Positions 1 to 7,431 of a stretch of 18,587 nucleotides of DNA are shown one piece after another. The translations under genes and the position numbers were made by a program. Source of the DNA: Gammaproteobacteria bacterium (lineage in GTDB: Bacteria > Pseudomonadota > Gammaproteobacteria > SZUA-229). The notes under the pieces were generated by a model that saw only the letters and a program-made list of their open reading frames with translations, was not told the DNA's origin and did not search any database. How positions within the stretch are numbered: position 1 is the stretch's first letter; every line of letters begins with the position of its first letter. The stretch is taken from positions 1-18,587 of the forward strand of contig JAPHRB010000149.1 of NCBI GenBank assembly GCA_026197015.1. The letters run 5' to 3'.

Positions 1-560
1 CAGGCTTTATCAATTGTATTTACAATAGGGTGTTCGCTAGTGGGAGGGAATGGAAAATCTTCTGTTGAACGTGGTTCCTGATGTTTATGTGGAATAATTT
101 TTCCTGAGATACCCACTTCAGTTTCAGCTTTAGTAAAATAGGGTTCCATATCATCATAGCTAATTGGCCAGTCAGCTATATTAGCCCCTTTGATAGGCCC
201 AAATTCCGATAGTAAGCGAAAATCTTTTGGTTTAATTCTATAAAAGTATCCGCTCATAAAATTAGATGCACCACCAACCACATTACCATTCCAGAAATCC
301 CAGCCAGATTCGGATGTTGGTTCACTGACCCAGTTTCCATTACTGGTTTCTTCTTCAAGTACGTGTTGTTCATCTTCAAGTTTTGGCGTATAGGTGCTGC
401 GTCTACAACAGGCCATTTCATCTTTGGTAAAATCGTTTTCAGTTAACCAGGGGCCTTTCTCTAATACCAGGACAGATTTTCCCTGTATAGATAATTCAGA
501 TATAATCGGTCCTGCACCGGCGCCACTGCCAATAACACACACATCATAATCTTTACTCAT
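1..560 (-). CDS. GMC-family flavoprotein dehydrogenase, C-terminus cut by the window edge
   Basis: This is the first 186 or so residues of a glucose-methanol-choline (GMC) oxidoreductase, the FAD-bearing catalytic subunit of an alcohol or sugar-acid dehydrogenase. The N-terminus carries the dinucleotide-binding strand and glycine loop VIGSGAGAGP (residues 9-18) followed by VLVLEKG. Further on, NGNVVGGASNFMSG and a KPKDF block match the GMC signature region, and DWPISYDDMEPYF matches the conserved block behind it. There is no signal peptide, so export probably depends on its partner. The ATG at 558-560 overlaps the TGA of the upstream Tat-signal subunit as ATGA, which fixes the start and implies translational coupling. 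The pair resembles gluconate 2-dehydrogenase / GMC complexes; the true substrate cannot be read from the sequence. Confidence 0.88.
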   Translation of the reverse strand, partial: MSKDYDVCVIGSGAGAGPIISELSIQGKSVLVLEKGPWLTENDFTKDEMACCRRSTYTPKLEDEQHVLEEETSNGNWVSEPTSESGWDFWNGNVVGGASNFMSGYFYRIKPKDFRLLSEFGPIKGANIADWPISYDDMEPYFTKAETEVGISGKIIPHKHQEPRSTEDFPFPPTSEHPIVNTIDKA

Positions 561-1156
561 GCTTTTGTTCTCCGACGTGTATTTACATTTGACTCTGTTC
601 CAAGTTTGAAATAAACCTGTTCAGTTGTGGGGGTGGGAAATCCAGGAATGTGTTCTAACCATAACCATCCTTTAGACTCTTTATTTCCTCCATAGACAGG
701 GTCGCTCAATAAAGCTTCTAACAAATAACCCATCATTAAAGATAACCAGCGGCTTCCTGCACGACTACTCTCAATTTTTCTAAGAACTTTTTCTTTATTG
801 TCTGAACTCAGTTTGATAAATGAATATTTATGGTTTTTGACTGATAAGTCATTTAACCAGCCTACGCCCTGAATAATAAAGTCTTTTTCTTCTGCATCTA
901 TGTCAGGTGCATCTAACATGTTACGTAAAAAACGCAAAGCGTAAATATCTTTAGCGCCGGGGGAGTTTTCGTCTGCTGGAAATAAATGTTCCTGAACTTC
1001 AGCAAGACTTAACCAGGGATCAGACAGATTTTTATAAACTTTATCTGTATCCTGGCCCAGTATTAATTTTTCGGCATTAGTTAGTAACGGCCAGGCTGTA
1101 CTTGTTACAGCAAGAATTTGTATAAACTGTCTGCGATTGATAAATGGTGTATTCAT
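557..1156 (-). CDS. Gluconate 2-dehydrogenase subunit 3-like protein with Tat signal
   Basis: A 199-residue small subunit of the type that accompanies GMC flavoprotein dehydrogenases. The N-terminus INRRQFIQIL (residues 6-15) is a twin-arginine signal, followed by a hydrophobic stretch ending near TNAEK, so the folded protein is probably exported by Tat. The middle, LAEVQEHLFPADENSPGAKDI, and the later GGNKESKGWLWLEHIPGFP block are typical of the family. In known enzymes this subunit carries the Tat signal for the whole complex and pairs with the FAD subunit. That fits here: the next gene, overlapping by 4 bases, is a GMC protein without its own signal. It lies 4 bases after the thioredoxin-like gene, so all three look like one operon. 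No cytochrome c subunit is visible in the window; it could lie beyond the left edge. Confidence 0.85.
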   Translation of the reverse strand: MNTPFINRRQFIQILAVTSTAWPLLTNAEKLILGQDTDKVYKNLSDPWLSLAEVQEHLFPADENSPGAKDIYALRFLRNMLDAPDIDAEEKDFIIQGVGWLNDLSVKNHKYSFIKLSSDNKEKVLRKIESSRAGSRWLSLMMGYLLEALLSDPVYGGNKESKGWLWLEHIPGFPTPTTEQVYFKLGTESNVNTRRRTKA

Positions 1157-1160
1157 GTTT

Positions 1161-1727
1161 TCATTTTTTATGTTCTGGTGATTTAACTTGCGGAGATTTA
1201 TTTTTTATATTCCAACGTTCAAAAAACGCCAGAAAAGATTCACGAGTATAGTTCCCATCCTTTAAAAATTCTGCTGTATCCTGAGACCATAATACACTGC
1301 CATTAAATTCAGATACATACATGTGAGGGTAACCTAATGGTTTTGGAAAAGGTTCTAGAAATTCTGCATTGTCGTTTTCATCACTAACATTGATTTTTAG
1401 CATTACAAAAGTTTCATGCAGTTTTTGTTTTATATCGGGGTTGTTATCAAAGAAAACATCCATTTTATGACACCATTTACACCAGTCACCGCCTAGTTCT
1501 ATTAGAATTCGGCGGTTGCTACTGGTTGCGAGTTTAACGGCAGCGGCACCATCTTTGAATGCATCCTGCTTCACATTGTATTGAGTGCTATAAATGGGTA
1601 ATGACTGAATGAGAGGGTTTGTGCTTGCTAAAACAGCAGGCAGGTTAAATGACATAATTAAAATTAATAAGGTCAGTATCTTTGATAGTGCCATGTTCTT
1701 TAAAAATCTTAAGCTCGTATTTTTCAT
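1161..1727 (-). CDS. Secreted thioredoxin-like protein (WCKWC)
   Basis: A 188-residue exported thioredoxin-fold protein. After a positively charged start and a hydrophobic signal segment (about residues 12-35, ending AVLAS), the active site reads DWCKWCHKM with Cys83 and Cys86, and GYPHMYV supplies the cis-proline (Pro134) expected opposite it. The CxWC form with preceding GGDW resembles thioredoxin-like proteins acting as periplasmic reductases or on oxidative damage. It is the first gene of a probable operon with the Tat-signal subunit and the GMC dehydrogenase, so it may assist their folding or disulfide state; this is inference. The start used is the upstream ATG; an in-frame ATG at codon 12 (base 1694) would give a shorter, equally plausible signal peptide. 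Neither has a strong ribosome binding site. Confidence 0.82.
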   Translation of the reverse strand: MKNTSLRFLKNMALSKILTLLILIMSFNLPAVLASTNPLIQSLPIYSTQYNVKQDAFKDGAAAVKLATSSNRRILIELGGDWCKWCHKMDVFFDNNPDIKQKLHETFVMLKINVSDENDNAEFLEPFPKPLGYPHMYVSEFNGSVLWSQDTAEFLKDGNYTRESFLAFFERWNIKNKSPQVKSPEHKK

Positions 1728-1843
1728 GGTCTTATTGTACTATTTTTATATTATGAAATATTACAAATATAGAACACCGTTTCTGTAAATGGTTTCATTT
1801 AAAGGGTGTGTTTTTATTCCTATAAATATAAAGGTTATATAAT

Positions 1844-2065
1844 ATGGCTGCAAAGTTAATGATACTTCCCAGTAAAGACAGCAATAAAATTCGCCTGCTT
1901 AAACTGCCTGCGGATTATGAAGATCAGGAAGTCTACAGGGCCGCTACAGGGGCAATTGGTAGAATTGAAGATAATTTACCGGATTATGAGTGGGAGGATT
2001 TGATGGAGGAATTAGAAGATATGGGTTTTGAAGAGGTGTCTTTTTTATTAGGCCCTGAAGTTTAA
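1844..2065 (+). CDS. Small acidic protein, unknown function
   Basis: A 73-residue protein that I cannot assign to a family. It begins with a compact basic/hydrophobic segment (MAAKLMILPSKDSNKIRLLK) and continues into an acidic second half (YEWEDLMEELEDMGFEEV) likely to be helical, so the net charge is strongly negative. There is no signal peptide and no cysteine, so it is probably a soluble cytoplasmic protein. An AAGG at about 9 bases before the ATG can serve as ribosome binding site. It stands alone, divergent from the thioredoxin operon and convergent with the MOSC gene. The length, codon use and sensible amino-acid composition support a real gene. Confidence 0.65.
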   Translation: MAAKLMILPSKDSNKIRLLKLPADYEDQEVYRAATGAIGRIEDNLPDYEWEDLMEELEDMGFEEVSFLLGPEV

Positions 2066-2124
2066 AACCTGTTTATAAGTGATTAAATTCTATATTTAGT
2101 TTAGGAGTTGTTGGGGTTTCAGTA

Positions 2125-2922
2125 TTAATAAGTGCTTATAACCTCAACCTCCATACCCACTTTTAACTCACCTGTTCCATCAGCAATCAAATTTTGCCCA
2201 AAACATATTTTATTCTCACGCATGCGATAAGCCGCCAGTGTTTTAAGGACTTCGGCTGACTTTTCCGCTGTATCAGGGTTTATACTGGGTATAACACATC
2301 GACTACAGGGTTTGACCAGATTAAATACAATGTCACCAATACGTATCTGCTTCCAGTTATCCTCTGCAAATGGCTCACTACCTGTTACAACCAAATTTGG
2401 TCGAAAACGTTTCATTTCTACAGCACTATTCAGGCGACTGTTTAAATCATCAAGTGAAGCCTGACTTATGAGTAAATACGGGAAACCGTCACTAAAAGCT
2501 GTGATATCACCCTTGCGGGCGTAATTCAGATCAACCTGGCGTATTTCATCTGCCGGAAAATAGACCAGTCGGGCAGGTGTATTCAAAAAAGTAGAAAACC
2601 ATTCTGCCACTGAATTACCCGCATCATAAGCTGTGCAAGTGTCTTCCCATACCGTCGCTTTTATGAGCTTATGCGGGTCAGGAGTCATAATGTTGAGTGG
2701 TTGCATGCCTTCGGCTGATACCGTCAGTTGAGCGTTATTCAGGCTGCTTTTGATTAAACACATACGTGGGTGTTTGCGTTGAGTTAACATCAAGCCCGCC
2801 TCATCAATAAGCATCCATCTACGGTCCATATCTAAGCCGAAAGGCCCGCTTAATGACTTTGTCAGGCTAATTTGAGCCGTTGATTTTATAGGGTATATGG
2901 CTAGTTCAGATAAGGTAATCAT
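2125..2922 (-). CDS. MOSC-domain protein (YcbX/mARC-like)
   Basis: A protein of 265 residues with an N-terminal MOSC beta-barrel (LSELAIYPIKS, then DRRWMLIDEAGLMLTQRKHPRM) and a C-terminal MOSC domain with RFRPN (about 172-176) and KPCSRCVIPSI, in which Cys206 and Cys209 fall; one of these should ligate the molybdenum cofactor. E. coli YcbX and the mitochondrial mARC proteins share this layout and reduce N-hydroxylated compounds with help from an electron donor. No ferredoxin domain is fused at the C-terminus here, unlike YcbX, so a separate donor would be needed. I chose the ATG at 2922 rather than the in-frame TTG at 2934: the ATG overlaps the upstream stop as ATGA, while the TTG sits only 2 bases after its GAGG. 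Coupled to the DUF1415 gene. Confidence 0.85.
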   Translation of the reverse strand: MITLSELAIYPIKSTAQISLTKSLSGPFGLDMDRRWMLIDEAGLMLTQRKHPRMCLIKSSLNNAQLTVSAEGMQPLNIMTPDPHKLIKATVWEDTCTAYDAGNSVAEWFSTFLNTPARLVYFPADEIRQVDLNYARKGDITAFSDGFPYLLISQASLDDLNSRLNSAVEMKRFRPNLVVTGSEPFAEDNWKQIRIGDIVFNLVKPCSRCVIPSINPDTAEKSAEVLKTLAAYRMRENKICFGQNLIADGTGELKVGMEVEVISTY

Positions 2923-3467
2923 GAGTCTTTGCAAACCTCAAGTAGTGACTGTAAATGTTTTGCACCCAGCTCACGTGCCAGTTTAATATTTGATTCTGGA
3001 ATTTGTGCTGTGTCTGGGTGACTATCGACGGCTCGCTGCATACTCAGTTCGCGAATAATGTGTAATGTGGGGTAGGGAGAGCGATTTGTATAGTTAGAGG
3101 CATCATCTAACTCGACTCCATCAAAACAGTATAACGGATGGAAATGGGCGAGCTGATATACAGAGTCATATCCCAGGTCATCTAGTAACTGATTGGCGTA
3201 TTCAATGAGTTCAAGAAAGTCATCGAAGTCAGTAACAGCATGGCTAAACATGAGTAAAGTGGTTTCTGTGTCTGAATGTTTATCCAGATATTGAAACTCT
3301 TCAGCTAGATTGTGCAGGTTTGATTCAAGATCTTTAGCGCTAGAAATGCTATAACGTATTGTATCTTGAGTAAATTCCCGTTTAGCAAAGGGGCAGAAGT
3401 TTAGACCAATAATGGTTGATTTTAACCAGCAGCGGGTTTCTTCTATTATTTGATTTGCCTGTGTCAA
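2919..3467 (-). CDS. DUF1415 family protein
   Basis: A 182-residue protein of the DUF1415 family, common in proteobacteria and without a known reaction. The family signature GLNFCPFAKRE is at residues 21-31, with a single conserved cysteine (Cys25). Further typical blocks are TLLMFSHAVTDFDDFLE and LAHFHPLYCFDG. No signal peptide or membrane segment is seen. The start is a TTG at 3467: an in-frame TAG stands just five codons upstream and no ATG or GTG lies between, so TTG is the only start giving the complete conserved N-terminus. The stop overlaps the start of the MOSC gene by four bases, so the two are probably made together; a shared redox or cofactor role is only a guess. Confidence 0.85.
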   Translation of the reverse strand: MTQANQIIEETRCWLKSTIIGLNFCPFAKREFTQDTIRYSISSAKDLESNLHNLAEEFQYLDKHSDTETTLLMFSHAVTDFDDFLELIEYANQLLDDLGYDSVYQLAHFHPLYCFDGVELDDASNYTNRSPYPTLHIIRELSMQRAVDSHPDTAQIPESNIKLARELGAKHLQSLLEVCKDS

Positions 3468-3603
3468 TTTGATAAATCTCTAAGTAAGAGGTTTAAGTAA
3501 AAGTGAGTTCTTATTTATAGATTTAAATTATACACTGATTCGTGAGCAGAACTTGTTTCTATTAATTGAGAATATTAATGCGCCCGATATTTAAAGCAGC
3601 CGT

Positions 3604-3626
3604 GCCTGATACCTACTGGTACAGGC
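3604..3626 (-). terminator. Hairpin downstream of the PilZ-like gene
   Basis: On the transcript of the PilZ-like gene, 25 bases after its stop, GCCTGTACC and GGTATCAGGC pair across a 4-base loop with one bulged base. No clear U-run follows, so this could be a weak or Rho-assisted terminator, or an mRNA 3'-end stabiliser, separating this gene from the DUF1415-MOSC pair. Confidence 0.35.
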
Positions 3627-3651
3627 ATATGGCTTGAGTTTCATATAGTAG

Positions 3652-4044
3652 TCAGCTTACCTTCGAGTACTCAAAATTTTGTTCAAAATTAGATTTCCAG
3701 GCCTTAAAATCAGAACGGATATCTCTACGTTCCCGTAATACTAGAACAATATGATACTGTCCTCGGGTTGAAGGTAAGCGCCAGCGCACATTTCCGGTTA
3801 AATTATAACTTCTTTCGCTGCTGTCCAGTTTTACAACAATATCCAGAACAGAGTCAATTTCTATGGGGTGATCAACCTCAAGCCTGATACTGCGAGGTGA
3901 CATTTCAATGGCTGTTGTTGCCATGGTTTTACCAAGTAAAGATGGGTTTTCAGAAGAAAATAGTATTTTTACATTTGTGCCTACTGCCGATACAAAATGA
4001 TCATCTGAACTTTTTTTGAATAGACGTTGAGCTAGTTTTTTCAT
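3652..4044 (-). CDS. PilZ-like domain protein, degenerate c-di-GMP site
   Basis: A 130-residue protein whose layout suggests a PilZ domain. After a short basic N-terminus, the beta strands run through KTMATTAIEMSPRSIRLEVD (about 39-58, the place of the usual [D/N]xSxxG motif), VLDIVVKL, and LTGNVRWRL...YHIVLVL (82-103), which resembles the V.W....Y..G..F ending of PilZ barrels. The hallmark RxxxR arginines are not visible and the second motif is altered, so binding of cyclic di-GMP is doubtful; many PilZ proteins of this type act as non-binding adaptors. A charged C-terminal helix (RERRDIRSDFKAWKSNFEQ) follows. No signal peptide. It is transcribed alone and diverges from the lipoprotein gene across a 262-base regulatory gap. 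Confidence 0.6.
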   Translation of the reverse strand: MKKLAQRLFKKSSDDHFVSAVGTNVKILFSSENPSLLGKTMATTAIEMSPRSIRLEVDHPIEIDSVLDIVVKLDSSERSYNLTGNVRWRLPSTRGQYHIVLVLRERRDIRSDFKAWKSNFEQNFEYSKVS

Positions 4045-4198
4045 AAGTATCCTGCTTAATAAGTAATTGTTAATATTTTTTAAATTCTTATAAAGAGGTT
4101 TATCATTTTTAACTCACAAATAAAGTCATTTGCGAGTTGCCTTATTCAAGCACATGGCAATTTAATATCAAGGTAAGAAGCACCCATTGCATTAATAT

Positions 4199-4214
4199 TG
4201 TGATTCAAGTCACG
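4199..4214. promoter_or_regulatory. CRP/Vfr-type binding site candidate
   Basis: TGTGATTCAAGTCACG matches the CRP consensus TGTGA-N6-TCACA at all but the last base. It lies in the gap between the divergent PilZ-like and lipoprotein genes, about 155 bases from the former start and 100 from the latter, so either promoter could be controlled. Confidence 0.5.
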
Positions 4215-4243
4215 CAGAATAGGCTGCATAATATAATCATATA

Positions 4244-4267
4244 ACTGTTAAATGATCGTTAAACAGT
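4244..4267. promoter_or_regulatory. GATC-centred interrupted palindrome, possible operator
   Basis: ACTGTT at 4244-4249 and AACAGT at 4262-4267 are perfect inverted copies, and inner AA/TT and a central GATC continue the dyad. It lies just upstream of a TATAAT at 4280-4285, roughly over the -35 position of the lipoprotein gene, where a repressor would block transcription. The regulator is unknown. Confidence 0.45.
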
Positions 4268-4279
4268 TAAAATCAACAA

Positions 4280-4285
4280 TATAAT
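4280..4285 (+). promoter_or_regulatory. -10 element for the lipoprotein gene
   Basis: A perfect TATAAT sits 21 bases before the GTG start of the lysozyme-like lipoprotein. The corresponding -35 (GTTAAA near 4258) is poor, which suits an activated or repressed promoter rather than a constitutive one. Confidence 0.4.
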
Positions 4286-4306
4286 ATTTTCAGCAAGAAT
4301 GAAAAA

Positions 4307-4930
4307 GTGCAGTTATTTATGTTGAATAGAGTAATACGCTTTGTTTTAGTGTCTTGTGTAACGCTTTTGTTAATAAGTTGTACTACAAATCCACCCCAAA
4401 ATATGCATAACAGTTGTTCTATTTTTGAGGAGAAAGGTGGCTGGTATGATGATGTGAGTGACAGTTTTAAGCGCTGGGGTGTGCCGATACATGTTCAGCT
4501 GGCCATTATTCATCAGGAATCGCGCTTTACACATGATGCACAGACCGAAATGCAGTACTTTATGTGGATAATACCTACGGGTAGAAAATCTTCAGCTTAT
4601 GGGTATGCACAGGTAAAAGATGAAACCTGGGACTGGTATATTAAATCTACCGGTAATAGCGGCGCTGACAGGGATGACTTTGCCGATGCGGTTGATTTTA
4701 TTGGCTGGTATGGAAAACGTTCATATGACATCTTAAAAATCTCAAAGTGGGATGCCTATAATCAATATCTTGCATATCATGAAGGTCATGGTGGATTTAA
4801 AAGAAAAACATATAATCAGAAACCCTGGTTAATTAAGGTTGCAGCCAAGGTTAAAAAGAATGCCAGCAAGTATGCTGCGCAACTTAAAACTTGTGAGGCT
4901 GAGTTACAGTCTGGCTGGTGGTTCTGGTAA
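4307..4930 (+). CDS. Lysozyme-like (SLT-type transglycosylase) lipoprotein
   Basis: A 207-residue outer-membrane or periplasm-facing lipoprotein predicted to cut peptidoglycan. The N-terminus is a lipoprotein signal ending in LLISC, so Cys25 would be lipidated. The lysozyme-fold core follows: VQLAIIHQESRF puts the likely catalytic Glu at residue 71, SAYGYAQV (97-103) is the usual second motif, and LAYHEGHGGF (155-164) gives the third. The protein is longer than a bare SLT domain only by its leader and a lysine-rich C-terminal helix, and it ends in the odd aromatic tail GWWFW. The start is uncertain: GTG at 4307 or ATG at 4319 give the same mature protein; neither has a strong ribosome binding site. 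It precedes a mechanosensitive channel gene, separated by a hairpin. Confidence 0.8.
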   Translation: MQLFMLNRVIRFVLVSCVTLLLISCTTNPPQNMHNSCSIFEEKGGWYDDVSDSFKRWGVPIHVQLAIIHQESRFTHDAQTEMQYFMWIIPTGRKSSAYGYAQVKDETWDWYIKSTGNSGADRDDFADAVDFIGWYGKRSYDILKISKWDAYNQYLAYHEGHGGFKRKTYNQKPWLIKVAAKVKKNASKYAAQLKTCEAELQSGWWFW

Positions 4931-4953
4931 ACAGGGGTTTTAAACCCCCGTTT
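4929..4953 (+). terminator. Hairpin after the lipoprotein gene
   Basis: AAACAGGGGTTT and AAACCCCCGTTT pair with one mismatch right at the stop codon of the lipoprotein gene. No U-run follows, so termination may be partial and allow some read-through into the channel gene. Confidence 0.45.
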
Positions 4954-5021
4954 ATGAAAATAGTTATAACTTTGGCTTAGCCCAATGTTTGCAAATGATA
5001 ATAAATAAGAGTTTTGTTTTT

Positions 5022-7325
5022 ATGTATAAACCATCAATAAATTATATAGCCATCTGTGTTTTCATGCTCTTTTCAGTTTATTCTTCGGTAGCCTTTTCCT
5101 ATGATGAAATTCTTTTTGAACAAAACATTAATGAATTAAATGAAGTTAAGTCTTTATTAGAAAATAAAAAATATAAAAGTGAAAATCTTACAAACTGGAC
5201 AAAACTGGCTATTAATCTCAGAAGTACAGCCGAGTTATGTGTATCTGAGAAAGAGGAGGTTCTTGCAGCTCTCAAAGACTCGATAAGCGGATTAGGAGAG
5301 GTGACTGAGGGTGAAGATATAAATATTACATCAGTTAGAGACCTGCTCAGTGAGGATAAAAATCGAGTTGAAAATGAATTAGCTGAATGTAACGTTCAGA
5401 TGTTGTCTATTGATGAAACTGAAGAGCTACTGGATATTGCAAAAAGTTCTGATCTAGAACGTGTGTATTTCTCTAAACAACAGAATCTAGTTGAATTACT
5501 GGTTGATTTTGTTAATAACCCGGCTGATTTGTTTAGTGATTCAACAGAATTTATTATTGATCGATCTGGTATAAAGAGTATAAAACTATTCGAATGGTTT
5601 ACTGGTCTGGCAATAATATCAGTGGTATTAATATTTTCATTGCGTTTAAGAAAATTCTTAAATAAGCAGTCTGTATCTACAGACTGGAATAACGATCTAG
5701 ACAGATTAATACTGCATTCGACTATTACTGTAAGCGCTCGTTATCTCCCTTATATACTGTTCTTTTTGTCTAGTTATCTTTTTTTAAGTTATATAACGTT
5801 AAATATAGAACATGATCTTTTTATTACGCAATTCTCTCTTGCTGTCACCATCTATTTCGTTTTTATAATAGTAACAAATTTATTTCTTTCACCTTTGGCT
5901 CCAGCTAAACCTATAATCGAAAATATGGGGGATATCCTGGTAAAGCTTTCTCAGCGTTTAAAGGTATTGTTTCTTATTGCTCTGATGGGTTATCTGGCAT
6001 TTTATACGGTTTTCTCAAATAGTATGTCAGAAACCAATTTACACCTACTGAGATATGTCTTTTCTCTATTTTTAGTTATTAATTTAGTGTGGACAATAAG
6101 AGTTTTAATAGATCCCAAAAAACTTCCCAAATTAAGTTGGGTAGCTCGTGGGGTGAATCTGGTTTTACTGCTAACTCTTATATCTGAGTGGTTAGGTTAT
6201 ATCAATTTAACACTTGCTGTCAGAGGAGGGGTATTAATAACTTTTGTGTTATTGATTCTGTTTTTTGGAGTAACAACTATATTTAAACTTGTTTTTAATT
6301 CTCTTGATCAAGGTTCAAATAAACTATCTCGACACATTCGCTCTAAATTAGGTGTTGAAGGTGAGAATGTTATACCGGGGCTAATCTGGATTCGGCTACT
6401 TATTTCAGTTCTCTTATGGGGTTCCTTCCTGCTGTTGCTGGTAAATATATGGGATTATAATGGCGGTCTGTTAACGCAGTTAAAAAATTATATTATTATT
6501 GGCTTTACATTGGGCGATTACAGAGTTGTTCCAAGTAAGGTTCTGTGGGCTGTGTTTGTCTTTTCTGGCTTGCTGGTAATATCCGGCTGGATTAAATCCC
6601 AGCTTGAAAAACACTGGCTCGCTATGTTTCATATTGATTCAGGTGCACGAGATGCGGTGGTTACTATTGCTGGTTATGTTATGTTTTTATCATCAATATT
6701 AATAGGCTTGTCAGTTGCCGGTTTTAACTTTGGCAATATTGCTATTGTTGCGGGTGCATTATCAGTCGGTATTGGTTTTGGTTTACAAAATATTGTAAAT
6801 AATTTTGTTTCGGGTTTGATATTGTTATTTGAGCGCCCTATTCGTAAGGGCGACTGGGTTGAAGTAGGTACAACCGCGGGTTATGTGCAAAATATACAGA
6901 TACGCTCAACTCTAATAAGAACATTTGATAATTCGGATGTGATTGTGCCTAACTCAGAATTGATTTCAAACCAGGTTACCAACTGGATGTTGTCAAGCAA
7001 AAGAGGTCGAGCGATAATTCCTGTGGGTGTTGCTTATGGTAGTGATATAGAACAGGTTAAAAAAATATTATTAAAAATAGCAGATGAAAATGAAAGTTTA
7101 ATTCATGGTGTCACTCAGTGGGCGCCGAAAGTTTTGTTCAGGGGGTTTGGTGCAAGCTCGCTTGATTTTGAATTAAGAGTGTTCTTAAAAGAAGTCAGTG
7201 GCCGTTTAGGCGTAATTAGTGAAATAAATTTTGCCATTGATAAGGCGTTCAGGGAAGCCAATATCGAAATTCCATTTCCACAAAGTGATGTGCATGTTAG
7301 AACTTTGCCAGATAAAAATGAGTAA
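5022..7325 (+). CDS. Large MscS-family mechanosensitive channel
   Basis: A channel that opens under membrane tension to release solutes on osmotic downshock. Using the ATG at 5022, the protein has 767 residues, about the size of E. coli YbiO. A signal peptide ends near SVAFS (residue 26), then comes a charged, coiled-coil-prone periplasmic part (about 27-170), about ten hydrophobic segments (from about 195), and the canonical MscS core. In the core, the pore helix reads AIVAGALSVGIGFGLQNIV (about 570-588), followed by the beta domain (FERPIRKGDWVEVG), then VPNSELISNQVTNW and a C-terminal alpha/beta domain. I preferred the ATG at 5022 over TTG 4989 or ATG 4995 because a TAAGAG lies 10 bases before it and it gives a clean signal peptide. 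AT-rich codon use matches its neighbours. Confidence 0.88.
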   Translation: MYKPSINYIAICVFMLFSVYSSVAFSYDEILFEQNINELNEVKSLLENKKYKSENLTNWTKLAINLRSTAELCVSEKEEVLAALKDSISGLGEVTEGEDINITSVRDLLSEDKNRVENELAECNVQMLSIDETEELLDIAKSSDLERVYFSKQQNLVELLVDFVNNPADLFSDSTEFIIDRSGIKSIKLFEWFTGLAIISVVLIFSLRLRKFLNKQSVSTDWNNDLDRLILHSTITVSARYLPYILFFLSSYLFLSYITLNIEHDLFITQFSLAVTIYFVFIIVTNLFLSPLAPAKPIIENMGDILVKLSQRLKVLFLIALMGYLAFYTVFSNSMSETNLHLLRYVFSLFLVINLVWTIRVLIDPKKLPKLSWVARGVNLVLLLTLISEWLGYINLTLAVRGGVLITFVLLILFFGVTTIFKLVFNSLDQGSNKLSRHIRSKLGVEGENVIPGLIWIRLLISVLLWGSFLLLLVNIWDYNGGLLTQLKNYIIIGFTLGDYRVVPSKVLWAVFVFSGLLVISGWIKSQLEKHWLAMFHIDSGARDAVVTIAGYVMFLSSILIGLSVAGFNFGNIAIVAGALSVGIGFGLQNIVNNFVSGLILLFERPIRKGDWVEVGTTAGYVQNIQIRSTLIRTFDNSDVIVPNSELISNQVTNWMLSSKRGRAIIPVGVAYGSDIEQVKKILLKIADENESLIHGVTQWAPKVLFRGFGASSLDFELRVFLKEVSGRLGVISEINFAIDKAFREANIEIPFPQSDVHVRTLPDKNE

Positions 7326-7358
7326 GACTATTTAACTAACTTTTTTAATTAACCGGTT

Positions 7359-7395
7359 ATCTGTCTTGCTTTATAGATAATGAGGCAGATTTTTA
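7359..7395 (+). terminator. Terminator after the MscS-type channel gene
   Basis: ATCTGTCT (7359-7366) pairs with AGGCAGAT (7383-7390), one G-U pair included, and is followed by TTTTTATTT. It sits between the converging channel and glcF genes. Confidence 0.55.
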
Positions 7396-7431
7396 TTTGT
7401 TGATATGTAAATAAATGAGAAGATCTATATT

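Noticed and set aside
2923..2934. TTG start at 2934 for the MOSC protein
   Set aside because: Its GAGG lies only two bases away, and the ATG at 2922 forms the ATGA overlap with the upstream gene.
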